From positions 1-58,896 of the forward strand of contig MKVL01000026.1 of assembly GCA_001899205.1 (NCBI GenBank): DNA of 58,896 nt, read 5' to 3'. This DNA is from Mesorhizobium sp. 65-26. Lineage in GTDB: Bacteria > Pseudomonadota > Alphaproteobacteria > Rhizobiales > Rhizobiaceae. The position numbers were made by a program, and so were the translations under genes. The notes beneath the pieces are model-generated. The model saw nothing but the letters and a program-made list of their open reading frames with translations. It searched no databases and had not been told where the DNA came from. Each line of letters opens with the position of its first letter. Positions within the stretch are counted from its first letter, which is position 1. Positions 1 through 9,678 of this stretch are shown piece after piece.

Positions 1-1090
1 GATGCCGTCGAGGTCGGCGGCGAGCGCCTGGGCGAACTGGGCGCGGTCGTCGGTGAGCTTCTGCGAATGCTCGGCCATCGTGCCGCGAATGGTGCCGAGA
101 TCGGCCTCCAGGGCGCGCTTGAGGATATCGCGACCCTCGGCGAGCTTCTCGACCTGGCCGGCGACCAGTCCGTCGATGCTGGCACGGCTGTCGGCCAGCC
201 GGACAAGATCCTCCTCGATGGCCTTGGATAGCGTCGCGCGGTCGCTGGCCAACCGGTCCATGTGCTCGGAGACGGCACCCTTGACGTTCTGCAGGTCGGC
301 CTCCAGGGCGCGCCTGAGGATGTCGCGGCCCTCGGCCAGCTTCTCGACCTGGCCGGCCACCAACCCGTCGATGCTGGCGCGGCTGTCGGCCAGCTTGGCA
401 AGATCGGCGTCCAGTGTCTGAGAGAGCAGGCTGCGGTCGCCCGCAAGGCGGTTCGAATGGTCCGCGATCAGGCCCTGAATGCCGGTCAGGTCGTTCTCAA
501 GCGAACGGCTCAACTGCGTGCGGTCATCCGCCAGCTTGGCGGAATGCGTTTCCATCAGGCCCTTCATGCCCTGGATGTCGGCTTCGAGCGCCTTGGACAG
601 GATTTCGCGACCCTCGGCGATCTTCTCCACCTGACCGGCGACCAGTCCGTCGATGTCGGCTCGGCTCTCTGCCAGCTTGCCGAGATCGGCTTCGAGAGCG
701 CGCGACAGGATGTTGCGGCCTTCAGCGAGTTTACCGACGTGACCGGCGACCATTTCATCAATGGTCGTACGGGCTTGCACAAGTTTGGTCGAGTCTTCCG
801 TCAAGGCCTGTGCGAGGCGGTTGCGGCCCTCTTCGATCTGCTCGAGATGGCTACCGAGCGACGCGTCGATGGCGGCGCGGGACTCGTTGACCTTGCGCAG
901 ATCCTCTTCCAGCGCACGCGAGATGAGGTTGCGACCCTCGGCCAGCTTCTGCACCTGGTTGGTGACGGCGGCATCGATGCTGGCGCGACCCTCGGCGAAC
1001 TTGTCCAGGTCGGCCTGCATGGCGGCAGCCATGCGCTCGCGGCTTTCCGAGAGTTTGCGGCTGTGGTTGTCGACGGCCTCCTCGATCCCG
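1..1090 (-). repeat. Degenerate in-frame coding repeats of the GPR/RgsE-like protein
   Basis: Within the large leftward gene, the segment starting near 103 recurs almost base for base near 298 (195 bases, 65 codons), with more diverged copies further right. At protein level, variants of VAGQVEKLAEGR-x-IL-x-ALEADL occur at least five times between 100 and 970. Other units read DRxxLSxxLExDL. The copies nearest the left edge are the most alike, which suggests recent expansion by slippage or unequal crossing-over. The opposite strand stays open over most of the region as a by-product. Confidence 0.8.
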
Positions 1091-2739
1091 GCGCGGGCGT
1101 CGGCGAGGCGCTGGATGTCTGTGTCGAACGAGCGCGACACGACATGACGGGAATTCTCCAGCCGGCCAGCGAAATCGACGGCACGGGCTTCGAGCATCGC
1201 CGATGTCGAGGTGACGATGTCGGCCATGTCGGCGCCGATCTGGGTCTTGCCCTGATCGATCATCGCCGACAGCGTGTCCTTGCTTTCCGCGAAGGTGTGG
1301 GCGATCTCGCGAGCGCGCTCGACCAGCGTCTCGTTGATCTGGCGGGCGCGGGCCTCCAGGGCGGCGTTAAGCTTCTGCGTGCCGGTATCCAGCGCTTCGG
1401 CGCGGGTCTGGAATTCGCTGATGAGAGCCTGGCCGCGTTCGGCAAGCGTGCGTTCGATGCCGTTGAGGCTGGCTTCGAACTCGGAGGACAGCGTGCGCGC
1501 CGCGCCGCCGAGCAGCGAGACCATTCCGGTGGTGCGGTCGTCGAGCAGGTCGGTCAGCGAACGCGTCAGCCCATCCGTGGTGTCGGAGAGCTTGGCGATG
1601 CGGGTGTCGAGCAGGCTGGCGAAAGCCTCGCCCGAGGTCGACAGGCGGTCGGTGATCGTGTCCAGCCGGGTCTCGACCGAGTCGAAGATCGACATCGAGC
1701 TCTCGTTGATCCGGTCGATCAGCGTATCGCCCGAGCTGTTGATCGTCATCGACAGCTTGGTGGAGGCGTTGAGGATCGAGTCGCGGATGATGTCGCTCGC
1801 CTGGCCGATCTCGTCGCGCAGCGTCTCGTGGGCGCCGGCTATCGAGGCGCGCACGCGCTCCGCGTGGGCGACGACGGCCTCGCGCTCGCTGCCGAGGCCG
1901 TCGACCAGGGAGCGGATGCGCGATTCATTCTCGGAATAGGAACGTTCGATCTGGTTGACCTCGCTATGGACGAGGGTCTCCAACTCGACGGCGCGAGCCA
2001 GCGTGCGCTCGATGCCTTCACCCATGGCGGCAACCTCGCGGCGCACGGCCTGGCCGATCATCATGACGCGGTCCTGGGCGAGGTTCTCCGGCTCGGCGAG
2101 GCGGAAGGCCACTTCCGTCATCGACTGCGCGGCGATGCGCATTTCCTGCGCGCGGCGGATCATCGCCGCGAACGCCCAGAACAGCACGACAGGCAGAATG
2201 GCCGCGACCGCGATCCCGATCAACTCGGGGCGGGCGAAGAACTGGTCGAGCGTGCGGATCCGCCAGATGTCCGGCCCGAACAACAGGTTGGCAAGACCGC
2301 CGGCGCCGGCGATCCACGCCAGGGAAACGAAGGCCACAATCCAGTAGACGGTGTTCGAGGCGCGCCGGTTGAGCGAGTGCGCCAGCGTCTTGTAGTCTTT
2401 CTGGCGATCGTCATTGGCAGGGGAGAAGCCTGCTGGCTGCGCGGCGCCGCGTGGCTCGACCGGGCGCAGTTCCGCCGGCTTGGTCTTTACTTCCGGCTTG
2501 GCGGCAACGGCTGGCTGGCTTGGAGCGAAGGTTGACTCGGGCTGGCTTGTGCCGAAGATGGACTGCGTCCGACCTTCGCGCGCCAGTTCGTCAGCGGCCT
2601 GGGAGATTTGTGCCTCCAGGTCTTCCATCGACGCCGCGATATCGAGATCGCCGCCGCCGAGATCGAGGTCGAGAGCCTTTTCAAGCTCTTTGGCCACGTC
2701 GCTGTCGAGAGTCTTGGTGGTGTTTGGTTTCTTCGCCAT
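1..2739 (-). CDS. GPR/RgsE-like giant polar growth protein, N-terminal part (cut by window edge)
   Basis: The frame is open from an ATG at 2739 to the left edge: 913 residues without a stop, so this is the N-terminal part of a much larger protein. The first ~110 residues are acidic and hydrophilic. Two membrane segments follow (about residues 135-158 and 175-196), then a long charged helical region that turns into degenerate repeats built around DGLVAGQVEKLAEGRDIL and ALEADL. Two N-terminal membrane helices followed by apolipoprotein-like repeats is the layout I know from the growth pole ring protein GPR of Agrobacterium and RgsE of Sinorhizobium (each about 2,000 residues), which organise polar growth at the inner membrane. 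The assignment rests on architecture and repeat style, so another large coiled-coil protein is possible. It is transcribed away from the Hpt gene at 3019, with 279 bases between them. Confidence 0.75.
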   Translation of the reverse strand, partial: MAKKPNTTKTLDSDVAKELEKALDLDLGGGDLDIAASMEDLEAQISQAADELAREGRTQSIFGTSQPESTFAPSQPAVAAKPEVKTKPAELRPVEPRGAAQPAGFSPANDDRQKDYKTLAHSLNRRASNTVYWIVAFVSLAWIAGAGGLANLLFGPDIWRIRTLDQFFARPELIGIAVAAILPVVLFWAFAAMIRRAQEMRIAAQSMTEVAFRLAEPENLAQDRVMMIGQAVRREVAAMGEGIERTLARAVELETLVHSEVNQIERSYSENESRIRSLVDGLGSEREAVVAHAERVRASIAGAHETLRDEIGQASDIIRDSILNASTKLSMTINSSGDTLIDRINESSMSIFDSVETRLDTITDRLSTSGEAFASLLDTRIAKLSDTTDGLTRSLTDLLDDRTTGMVSLLGGAARTLSSEFEASLNGIERTLAERGQALISEFQTRAEALDTGTQKLNAALEARARQINETLVERAREIAHTFAESKDTLSAMIDQGKTQIGADMADIVTSTSAMLEARAVDFAGRLENSRHVVSRSFDTDIQRLADARAGIEEAVDNHSRKLSESRERMAAAMQADLDKFAEGRASIDAAVTNQVQKLAEGRNLISRALEEDLRKVNESRAAIDASLGSHLEQIEEGRNRLAQALTEDSTKLVQARTTIDEMVAGHVGKLAEGRNILSRALEADLGKLAESRADIDGLVAGQVEKIAEGREILSKALEADIQGMKGLMETHSAKLADDRTQLSRSLENDLTGIQGLIADHSNRLAGDRSLLSQTLDADLAKLADSRASIDGLVAGQVEKLAEGRDILRRALEADLQNVKGAVSEHMDRLASDRATLSKAIEEDLVRLADSRASIDGLVAGQVEKLAEGRDILKRALEADLGTIRGTMAEHSQKLTDDRAQFAQALAADLDGI

Positions 2740-3018
2740 GCCTTCGCTACCCTGTACTAGCTGCCGCGGGCTTGATTCTGCTTATAGTTCTGCCTGTCTT
2801 AGCCCGCGCAGGAGGCTGAAAATGGACCCTCGTATCGTAATGACACAGGTGGGTAAAGAAAACATGCATTCGGCGGGATACGTAAAACTTTAAATATAAG
2901 GTTAACAGGCTTGTGATCCGGGAGCCCGTCTCGAAACATTTTTTCGGGCCATTCATTAACCGCTTTTCCACGGGAAACCCTTAGTTTTCCAGCGTAGTGC
3001 AAAGCGGAGTCCCCAGAT

Positions 3019-3387
3019 ATGCGCGGCCAAAACGGTATAGCCTTTTCAATGCCTGGCGGCGACGTGGCGGGATTGGGACGGTCCAGGCCTGTGGATATGG
3101 CACACCTTGCCCGGCAAACGATGGGCGATCGCGCTCTCGAGCAGGAGGTGCTCGGGATGTTCGTCCAGCAGGCCTTGTCGGTTCGCGAGAAGATGGCCGA
3201 CGCGGACGTCAAGGAACGCCTGTTGCTCGCCCATGGGCTGAAGGGGTCGGCTCGCGGCATCGGTGCCTTCGCCGTTGCCGATTGCGCCACCGAGATCGAG
3301 AATCGGCCGGACGACAATCGCGTCGTCAAACGCCTCGCTCTGCTCATCGAGGACGTGCGCGATTTCGTCGCCGCCATCAATCGCTGA
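3019..3387 (+). CDS. Orphan Hpt-domain phosphotransfer protein
   Basis: A 122-residue protein that is essentially one histidine phosphotransfer (Hpt) domain. The diagnostic motif AHGLKGSARGIGA puts the phosphorylatable histidine at residue 72, followed by the usual lysine, glycine and serine. Hpt proteins carry phosphoryl groups between hybrid kinases and response regulators in the cytoplasm. No kinase or regulator is next to it. The hybrid kinase CckA lies 14 kb away but normally signals through ChpT, which is a different fold, so no partner can be named. The ATG follows AAAGCGGAG at 3001-3009. It is divergent from the polar growth gene. Confidence 0.8.
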   Translation: MRGQNGIAFSMPGGDVAGLGRSRPVDMAHLARQTMGDRALEQEVLGMFVQQALSVREKMADADVKERLLLAHGLKGSARGIGAFAVADCATEIENRPDDNRVVKRLALLIEDVRDFVAAINR

Positions 3388-3485
3388 AGCCATTTCCGAA
3401 AAAACGTCATCTGGCGGCGCTTTCGCGCGACAGTTGACTTGTCGGCCGGAGTGATTATCTCGGCTGAAAATCCCTCAGGTGACCA

Positions 3486-3806
3486 ATGACCAAGCTGACT
3501 TTCATTGCCCATGACGGCACACATTTCGACGTGGATGCCGAAAACGGCTCGACCGTGATGGAGAACGCCATCCGCAATGCCGTGCCGGGCATCGAGGCCG
3601 AGTGCGGCGGCGCCTGCGCCTGCGCAACGTGCCATGTCTATGTCGACGAGCAGTGGACGGCGGTCGTCGGCGAGCCGGAGGCGATGGAAGAAGACATGCT
3701 GGACTTCGCCTATGACGTGCAGCCGAACTCCCGGCTGTCGTGCCAGATCAAGGTGCGCGACGCGCTGGACGGTCTGGTCGTGCGGGTGCCCGAGCGCCAG
3801 GGCTGA
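3486..3806 (+). CDS. [2Fe-2S] ferredoxin, adrenodoxin type
   Basis: A 106-residue electron carrier. The cluster ligands are visible as Cys40, Cys46 and Cys49 (C-x5-C-x2-C in [13 protein letters not shown]) and Cys86 (RLSCQ), the pattern of vertebrate-type ferredoxins such as adrenodoxin, putidaredoxin and Rhodobacter FdVI. Cys44 is an extra, non-ligand cysteine. These proteins pass single electrons from an NAD(P)H-dependent reductase to P450s, oxygenases or biosynthetic enzymes. A putative ferredoxin reductase starts 78 bases downstream on the same strand, so the two probably form an electron-transfer pair. No terminal oxygenase is nearby. The start fits the family length. Confidence 0.92.
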   Translation: MTKLTFIAHDGTHFDVDAENGSTVMENAIRNAVPGIEAECGGACACATCHVYVDEQWTAVVGEPEAMEEDMLDFAYDVQPNSRLSCQIKVRDALDGLVVRVPERQG

Positions 3807-4910
<1,104 letters not shown>

Positions 4911-4929
4911 AACGGGAGGCCGGGCGGTT

Positions 4930-6417
4930 TTAATCGCCGAGCACGGGCGCGGCATGCTCCTGGCGGCCGCGCAAAGGCTTTTCCGGCATCAGCGAAAGCA
5001 TCGCCAACGACAGGATCAACGTGATGCCGGCGGCGATAAAGATCATCACGAACGGCAGCGCGGAAGACACTTCGATGTGCCCGACACCGCCCTCGGCGGC
5101 GAGCGGCATGCCGTAGCCGAGAGCGACGGCGCCCAGCATGGCGACGCCCAGGGCGCTGCCCAACGAGCGCAGGAACGTCAGGACACCGGTCGCCACGCCG
5201 AGATGGGTCTGGTCGACGGCGTTCTGGACCGCGATTGTGCTGACCGGAAACGTCGTGCCCATGCCAAGGCCGATCAGCGTCGTCAGGATCTCCACCTGCA
5301 ACAATGTGGCATGGCCGGCGATCATGCTGAGCAGGCCGACGCATAGGATCGAAAATCCCACGCCGATCAGCGCGATGCGCTTGTAGTGGACGAAGCGTGG
5401 GATGGCCTGGCCGCTGAAGGTGGCGCCGGCGACGGTGCCGAGCAGCAAGCCGAGCATCGCCGTGCCGGACTCGCTGACCGAAAGTCCGATGATCGACTGC
5501 AGGTAGACCGGCAGGTACACCGAGAGGCCGACGCTCGCCGCCTGCAGGAGAAACATGGACAATGTCCCGGTGAGCACGATCCGGTTACCCAGCACCTCGA
5601 GCGAAACCAGTGGCTCGGCGGCGCGCATGAGCCGCAGCGCGAACGCCGCCCAGAAGATAGCCGAACACGCTACAAGGCCAAGGATCTCCGGCGAGATCCA
5701 GGCATAGGTGCTTCCACCCCAGTTGAGCGCGAGCAGCAGAAGCGCCGTGGCGACGATCAGCAGGACGGCGCCCAGTCCATCGATACGGTGGTGCTTGGCC
5801 ACGATCGGGAGCTTCTTCAGCGGGTTGTTGATGATCGCCATCGCCAGGAAGCCCAGAGGCAGGTTGATCCAGAAGATCAGGGACCAATGCAAGTGCTCCG
5901 CGAATGTGCCGCCAAGCAGCGGCCCTGCGACGCTGGCGACCGCCCAGGTGCCCGAGATCCAGGCCGCGTATTTTGCCCTCTCGCGCGGCGGGACAAGGTC
6001 GCCGATGACGATCTGCGCGAGTGCGAACAGGCCTCCACCGCCGGCGCCTTGAATCGCGCGCCCGACCACAAGAACCAGCATGTTGGGCGCCAGAGCGCTG
6101 ACCAGCGAGCCGGCAAGGAAGATGAGGATCGCGGCGTAGATGGTCGGCCGGCGGCCGAGGACGTCGGAGATCTTGCCGTAGAGCGGCGCCACGGCCGTGG
6201 CTGTCAGCAGATAGCCGGTGACGATCCAGGGCAGGTATTCTGCGTGCCCGAGCGCGCGCGCAATGGTTGGCATGGCGGGAGCAACAATGGTCTGATCGAG
6301 GGCGGCCAGCAGCATCGAAAGGAGAACGCCGCCGATGATGGCGTTCTTCTCGCTCTCGCTGACCGGCGAGGCGGACTGCACCATCGCTTGCTTGCCGACA
6401 GCCTGGTCCATATTCAT
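4930..6417 (-). CDS. MFS multidrug exporter, DHA2 (EmrB/QacA) family
   Basis: A 495-residue membrane protein with about 14 hydrophobic segments, the number expected for drug:H+ antiporters of the DHA2 group. The first helix carries LLAALDQTIVAPAMPTIA, a DHA2 signature. Motif A appears as GKISDVLGRRP between helices 2 and 3, and the antiporter motif C as GPLLGG in helix 5. It sits in the inner membrane and probably exports small toxic molecules; the substrate cannot be read from sequence. No EmrA-type adaptor or TetR/MarR regulator is adjacent. The ATG at 6417 is followed two codons later by a second ATG. Confidence 0.9.
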   Translation of the reverse strand: MNMDQAVGKQAMVQSASPVSESEKNAIIGGVLLSMLLAALDQTIVAPAMPTIARALGHAEYLPWIVTGYLLTATAVAPLYGKISDVLGRRPTIYAAILIFLAGSLVSALAPNMLVLVVGRAIQGAGGGGLFALAQIVIGDLVPPRERAKYAAWISGTWAVASVAGPLLGGTFAEHLHWSLIFWINLPLGFLAMAIINNPLKKLPIVAKHHRIDGLGAVLLIVATALLLLALNWGGSTYAWISPEILGLVACSAIFWAAFALRLMRAAEPLVSLEVLGNRIVLTGTLSMFLLQAASVGLSVYLPVYLQSIIGLSVSESGTAMLGLLLGTVAGATFSGQAIPRFVHYKRIALIGVGFSILCVGLLSMIAGHATLLQVEILTTLIGLGMGTTFPVSTIAVQNAVDQTHLGVATGVLTFLRSLGSALGVAMLGAVALGYGMPLAAEGGVGHIEVSSALPFVMIFIAAGITLILSLAMLSLMPEKPLRGRQEHAAPVLGD

Positions 6418-6609
6418 TCTACCTGTTGCGCTTTCCGGCGCCGAGTGCCACCCGGGGTGCTCGCGTCCGGCTACGTCTGCTCATCAAGGTCCGTCATCAT
6501 CGCGGGCCCGGCATATGTCGTTTCCTATAGGCCGATTTCGACGGGCCCTCGAAAGTTTTTCAATTCTGGCACCATGCTTCGGCCGAGTTGGCTCGCGTGA
6601 GCGCCCGTC

Positions 6610-7227
6610 TCAGGGGGGCGGCAACTGGCCGGCCTCTATCCTCTCCATGCGATAGCGCAGCAGCCGCAATATGCGGCTCTCGAAATTGATGCCCTCGACG
6701 CGATCGAACCGCACCTGGTCCTGGTCGTGTCGGGCAAGGGCGGCAGCGGTGATTTCAGCCGCTTTCGCCTTCGCCATCTGGCAGTCCTTCTGCGGATAGG
6801 TGGCTTTCAGGGCATCCTCGAGTTCGCGGGCGTGGTTCTTGGCGATCTCCACATGGCGCTCCTCGTGGCGCTTGATGTCGGCCGATAGCGTGTCCCAGAA
6901 CAACCTGACATCGGCATCCGTTCCACGCGGCTGCCGCCACTTGGGAAGGATGACCTTTACCTTGACGGTCACCACCGCATTGGAAATGCGACACGAATTC
7001 GCGGTCTCCGCGTATTCGATGCGCGTTGTGAAGGCCATCTGGGTCGCGCCCGGATGCCTGAGGCCGGTGCTCTTCACTTCCGGGCCGTGCTTGGAAAGCT
7101 GCGCCTCGATATCCTCGAGCGTCCGGCCGCCAATCGGGAAATATCTATAGGTCTTGACCAGGTTGGCAGCGTCAGCGGGGAAAACAGCCAAGGCAAACGC
7201 GAATGCGCAAAGCAGGGATCGTTTCAT
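6610..7227 (-). CDS. Secreted DUF922 protein, putative Zn-dependent protease fold
   Basis: A 205-residue protein with a Sec signal peptide (MKRSLLCAFAFALAVFPADA, cleavage after ADA). The body carries HEERH at residues 121-125 and another histidine at 132, a zincin-like HExxH in the DUF922 family. It is therefore probably a periplasmic zinc-binding, possibly proteolytic protein, but activity has not been shown for this family to my knowledge. It stands alone: 192 bases separate its stop from the MFS start, and folP is divergent on the other side. Confidence 0.75.
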   Translation of the reverse strand: MKRSLLCAFAFALAVFPADAANLVKTYRYFPIGGRTLEDIEAQLSKHGPEVKSTGLRHPGATQMAFTTRIEYAETANSCRISNAVVTVKVKVILPKWRQPRGTDADVRLFWDTLSADIKRHEERHVEIAKNHARELEDALKATYPQKDCQMAKAKAAEITAAALARHDQDQVRFDRVEGINFESRILRLLRYRMERIEAGQLPPP

Positions 7228-7323
7228 TGTGTTGCCTCTTTACCCACCTTGCTTTACGGCCGTTCGCGGCGCAACGGAATTGATCCGCAGCCGGCATACA
7301 GCACCTGATATGGTTGATAGGCA

Positions 7324-8175
7324 ATGATGACAAGGCGATGGCAGTTGGCGCACGGGCGCCATCTCGACCTCGGCGGCAAGGCAGTCGTCGTCGGCATCGT
7401 CAACGTCACTCCCGACAGCTTCTCCGACGGAGGGCTGTTCGAGGCGCCCGAGCGAGCTGTCGCCCAGGCGCGCCGCATGGTCGAGGAGGGCGCGCTTGTC
7501 GTCGACGTCGGCGGTGAATCGACCCGCCCGGGCGCGGCTCCGGTTTCCGCCGAGGAAGAGCAGGCGCGCATCCTGCCTGTCATCGAAGCGCTTGCCGGGC
7601 CGGGCGGCCCCCTGATCTCCGTCGACACCTACCGGGCGGAAACAGCGCGGCTGGCTGTCGCCGCCGGCGCGCATATCGTCAACGACGTCTGGGGATTGCA
7701 GCGCGAGCCAGGCATCGCCGGCGTCGCGGCGCAAACCGGGGCAGGGCTGATCATCATGCATACGGGCCGCGGGCGCGAACGCCTCGCCGACGTGATCGCC
7801 GACCAGTTCGCGTTTCTCGAGAAATCGCTGGAGATCGCGCGGCAGCATGGCGTTGGCGACGACCAGATCGTGCTCGACGCCGGCTTCGGATTCGCCAAGG
7901 AGACGGCGGAGGAGAATCTGGACCTGATGGCGCGCTTCGGTGAACTCAACGCGCTCGGCTTTCCGCTGATGGCCGGCACATCGAGAAAACGCTTCATCGG
8001 TACGGTGACCGGCCGCGACCCGGCCGATCGGGCCGCCGGCACCGCTGCCACCAGCGTGATCCTGAGATTGAAGGGCGCGCATCTGTTTCGCGTCCACGAT
8101 GTCGCAATCAACGTGGACGCGCTGGCCGTGGCGGATGCTATGCTGGCGCGTCAACCCGATCCGGCGGAACGCTGA
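7324..8175 (+). CDS. folP: Dihydropteroate synthase
   Basis: A 283-residue cytoplasmic TIM-barrel enzyme that condenses dihydropterin pyrophosphate with p-aminobenzoate to give dihydropteroate in folate synthesis. Signatures are GIVNVTPDSFSDGG near residue 24 (pterin and pyrophosphate binding), GGESTRPGA near residue 64, a central DVWGLQ and the C-terminal GTSRKRFIG loop. Two ATGs are tandem at 7324 and 7327. It is the first gene of a folP-folB-folK run: folB starts three bases after its stop, so the genes are surely co-transcribed. It is the target of sulfonamides. Confidence 0.97.
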   Translation: MMTRRWQLAHGRHLDLGGKAVVVGIVNVTPDSFSDGGLFEAPERAVAQARRMVEEGALVVDVGGESTRPGAAPVSAEEEQARILPVIEALAGPGGPLISVDTYRAETARLAVAAGAHIVNDVWGLQREPGIAGVAAQTGAGLIIMHTGRGRERLADVIADQFAFLEKSLEIARQHGVGDDQIVLDAGFGFAKETAEENLDLMARFGELNALGFPLMAGTSRKRFIGTVTGRDPADRAAGTAATSVILRLKGAHLFRVHDVAINVDALAVADAMLARQPDPAER

Positions 8176-8178
8176 GCC

Positions 8179-8538
8179 ATGTATGTCATCCGTATGAAGA
8201 ACTGCGCCTTCTTTGCCAGGCATGGCGTGCTGGACGAAGAGGAGACGCTGGGGCAGCGCTTCTATGTCGACGCCGAGCTCACCGTTGACGCCGGCAAGGC
8301 GCTGGTCGAGGACGCGCTCGAGGAAACCGTCAATTACGGCGTCGCCTTCACGGTGATCGAGGAGATCATCACCGGGAAACGTCGATTCCTGATCGAAGCC
8401 CTGGCCCTGGAAGTGGGGAAGGCTCTGACCGGCCGCTTTCCGCAGATCAAGCGGGCCGAGATCACGGTGCGCAAGCCAAACGCGCCGGTGCCCGGCGTTC
8501 TCGACCATGTTGAGGTGACCGTTGTCTGGCCGCAGTAA
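8179..8538 (+). CDS. folB: Dihydroneopterin aldolase
   Basis: A 119-residue enzyme that cleaves 7,8-dihydroneopterin to 6-hydroxymethyl-dihydropterin and glycolaldehyde, the step before FolK. Family features are FFARHGVLDEEETLGQRF at the N-terminus with the conserved glutamate pair, VNYGVAF near residue 54, and the C-terminal ITVRKPNAPVPG with its conserved lysine. It starts three bases after folP, and its last 17 bases overlap the start of folK, so the three genes are translated as a coupled unit. Confidence 0.97.
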   Translation: MYVIRMKNCAFFARHGVLDEEETLGQRFYVDAELTVDAGKALVEDALEETVNYGVAFTVIEEIITGKRRFLIEALALEVGKALTGRFPQIKRAEITVRKPNAPVPGVLDHVEVTVVWPQ

Positions 8539-9043
8539 CACGGTCTATCTCAGCCTCGGCGGGAACCTGGGCGACCCGGCCGCGTCGATGGGCGCGGCGC
8601 TGCGTATTCTCGATGCCGACCAAGGTACCGATGTCGTGGCGGTGTCGTCGCTCTATCGCACGCCGCCCTGGGGCAAGCTCGACCAACCGGATTTTCTCAA
8701 CGCGGCCGCCGGTCTCTCCACCACGCTTTCGCCGCGCGCCTTGCTCGACCTCTGCCTCGACGCCGAACGCAGGTTGAAGCGGGTGCGCGAGGAGCGGTGG
8801 GGACCGCGCCTGATCGACATCGACATTCTGGTGTTTGGCGAGCGCGTCATCCACGAGACCGGGCTGGAAGTGCCGCATCCGCGCATGCTGGAACGGGCCT
8901 TCGTGTTGGCGCCGCTGGCCGAGATCGCGCCTACGCTGGTGGTCGGCGGCAGGAGCGTCACGGGACGTCTCGGCGATGTTGACATCAGCGGCATAGAGCG
9001 CCTGCCGTCCGGCCAGCAATGGTGGCTGGCGCAGTCAGCCTGA
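8522..9043 (+). CDS. folK: 2-amino-4-hydroxy-6-hydroxymethyldihydropteridine diphosphokinase
   Basis: A 173-residue kinase (HPPK) that pyrophosphorylates hydroxymethyl-dihydropterin with ATP and so provides the FolP substrate. YLSLGGNLGDP near the N-terminus, the pterin-contact region DLDAERRLKRVREERWGPR (one Cys left out here), and RLIDIDILVFG with the magnesium-binding aspartates are all present, as is PHPRMLERAFVLAPL. The best start is TTG at 8522, inside the folB end, because no in-frame ATG lies ahead of the conserved N-terminus. Its 3' end overlaps the convergent DUF924 gene by nine bases. Confidence 0.96.
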   Translation: MSGRSNTVYLSLGGNLGDPAASMGAALRILDADQGTDVVAVSSLYRTPPWGKLDQPDFLNAAAGLSTTLSPRALLDLCLDAERRLKRVREERWGPRLIDIDILVFGERVIHETGLEVPHPRMLERAFVLAPLAEIAPTLVVGGRSVTGRLGDVDISGIERLPSGQQWWLAQSA

Positions 9044-9580
9044 AAATCCGCCACCGTCGAGGAATTCCTGTTCGGCTGCGGTCGTCGCACGCCCGAGCGC
9101 CGCATTGCGATGCGGAAAGCGCCCGAAGCGGCGGATGATGTCTCGATGCTCGACGGCATATTCCAGATATTCCGTCGCTCTCGCGGCCGTCAGGTCAACG
9201 GAAATGTCCTGGTCCGCCAGTCGCTCGGAATGCTCGTAGGGCAGGTAGATGAAGACCCGCAGATCGGTTTCGAGCTTCATGTCCTGGCCGGCGGCGATCG
9301 CCTTGGTCGCCAGGTGCAACGCCAGCGGATCGGTGGCGAACATGTGGCCGGTGCCGCGAAAGCAGTTTCGCGGAAACTGGTCGAGCAGGATCATCAGCGC
9401 GAGGGAGCCCTCCGCCGAGTCCAGCCAGCCATCGCACTCCCGGCGCGCCGCCGCGTAGTGCAGGTCGAGGAAGCGAGCGCGAAAATCGGCGTCGAATGCA
9501 TCGTTCTTGCTGAACCACGCATCCTTGCCGGCATCGCGCCAGAATCCGGTGACCGCAAGGGCTCGTTCGTCCGTTGTCAT
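9035..9580 (-). CDS. DUF924 family protein
   Basis: A 181-residue soluble, all-helical protein with hallmarks of DUF924: WFSKNDAFDADFRARF near the N-terminus, LALMILLDQFPRNCFRGT in the middle and IYLPYEHSE further on, ending with GRFPHRNAALGR. No enzymatic role is established for the family; the fold resembles tetratricopeptide-like helical pairs. It is monocistronic and converges on folK with a nine-base overlap of coding sequence. Confidence 0.9.
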   Translation of the reverse strand: MTTDERALAVTGFWRDAGKDAWFSKNDAFDADFRARFLDLHYAAARRECDGWLDSAEGSLALMILLDQFPRNCFRGTGHMFATDPLALHLATKAIAAGQDMKLETDLRVFIYLPYEHSERLADQDISVDLTAARATEYLEYAVEHRDIIRRFGRFPHRNAALGRATTAAEQEFLDGGGFSG

Positions 9581-9678
9581 ATGCTGCCTTCCTGATGAAA
9601 TATCCGCTCCGGAACGAGCGCCCTCGGCTCCAGCTCAAAGGCGCATGATGCCCTCCGAAACCTTTTCAGTGCCATGCC

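Noticed and set aside
262-2535. 757-codon open frame on the + strand
   Set aside because: It lies entirely antisense to the repeat protein. The product has no domain, and the opposite frame has membrane helices and clear repeats. GC-rich repeats keep the antisense frame open.
2890-2912. TTAA-N8-TTAA near 2893, possible CtrA site upstream of the polar growth gene
   Set aside because: The CtrA consensus needs seven bases between the half-sites; this has eight, and no better match is near.
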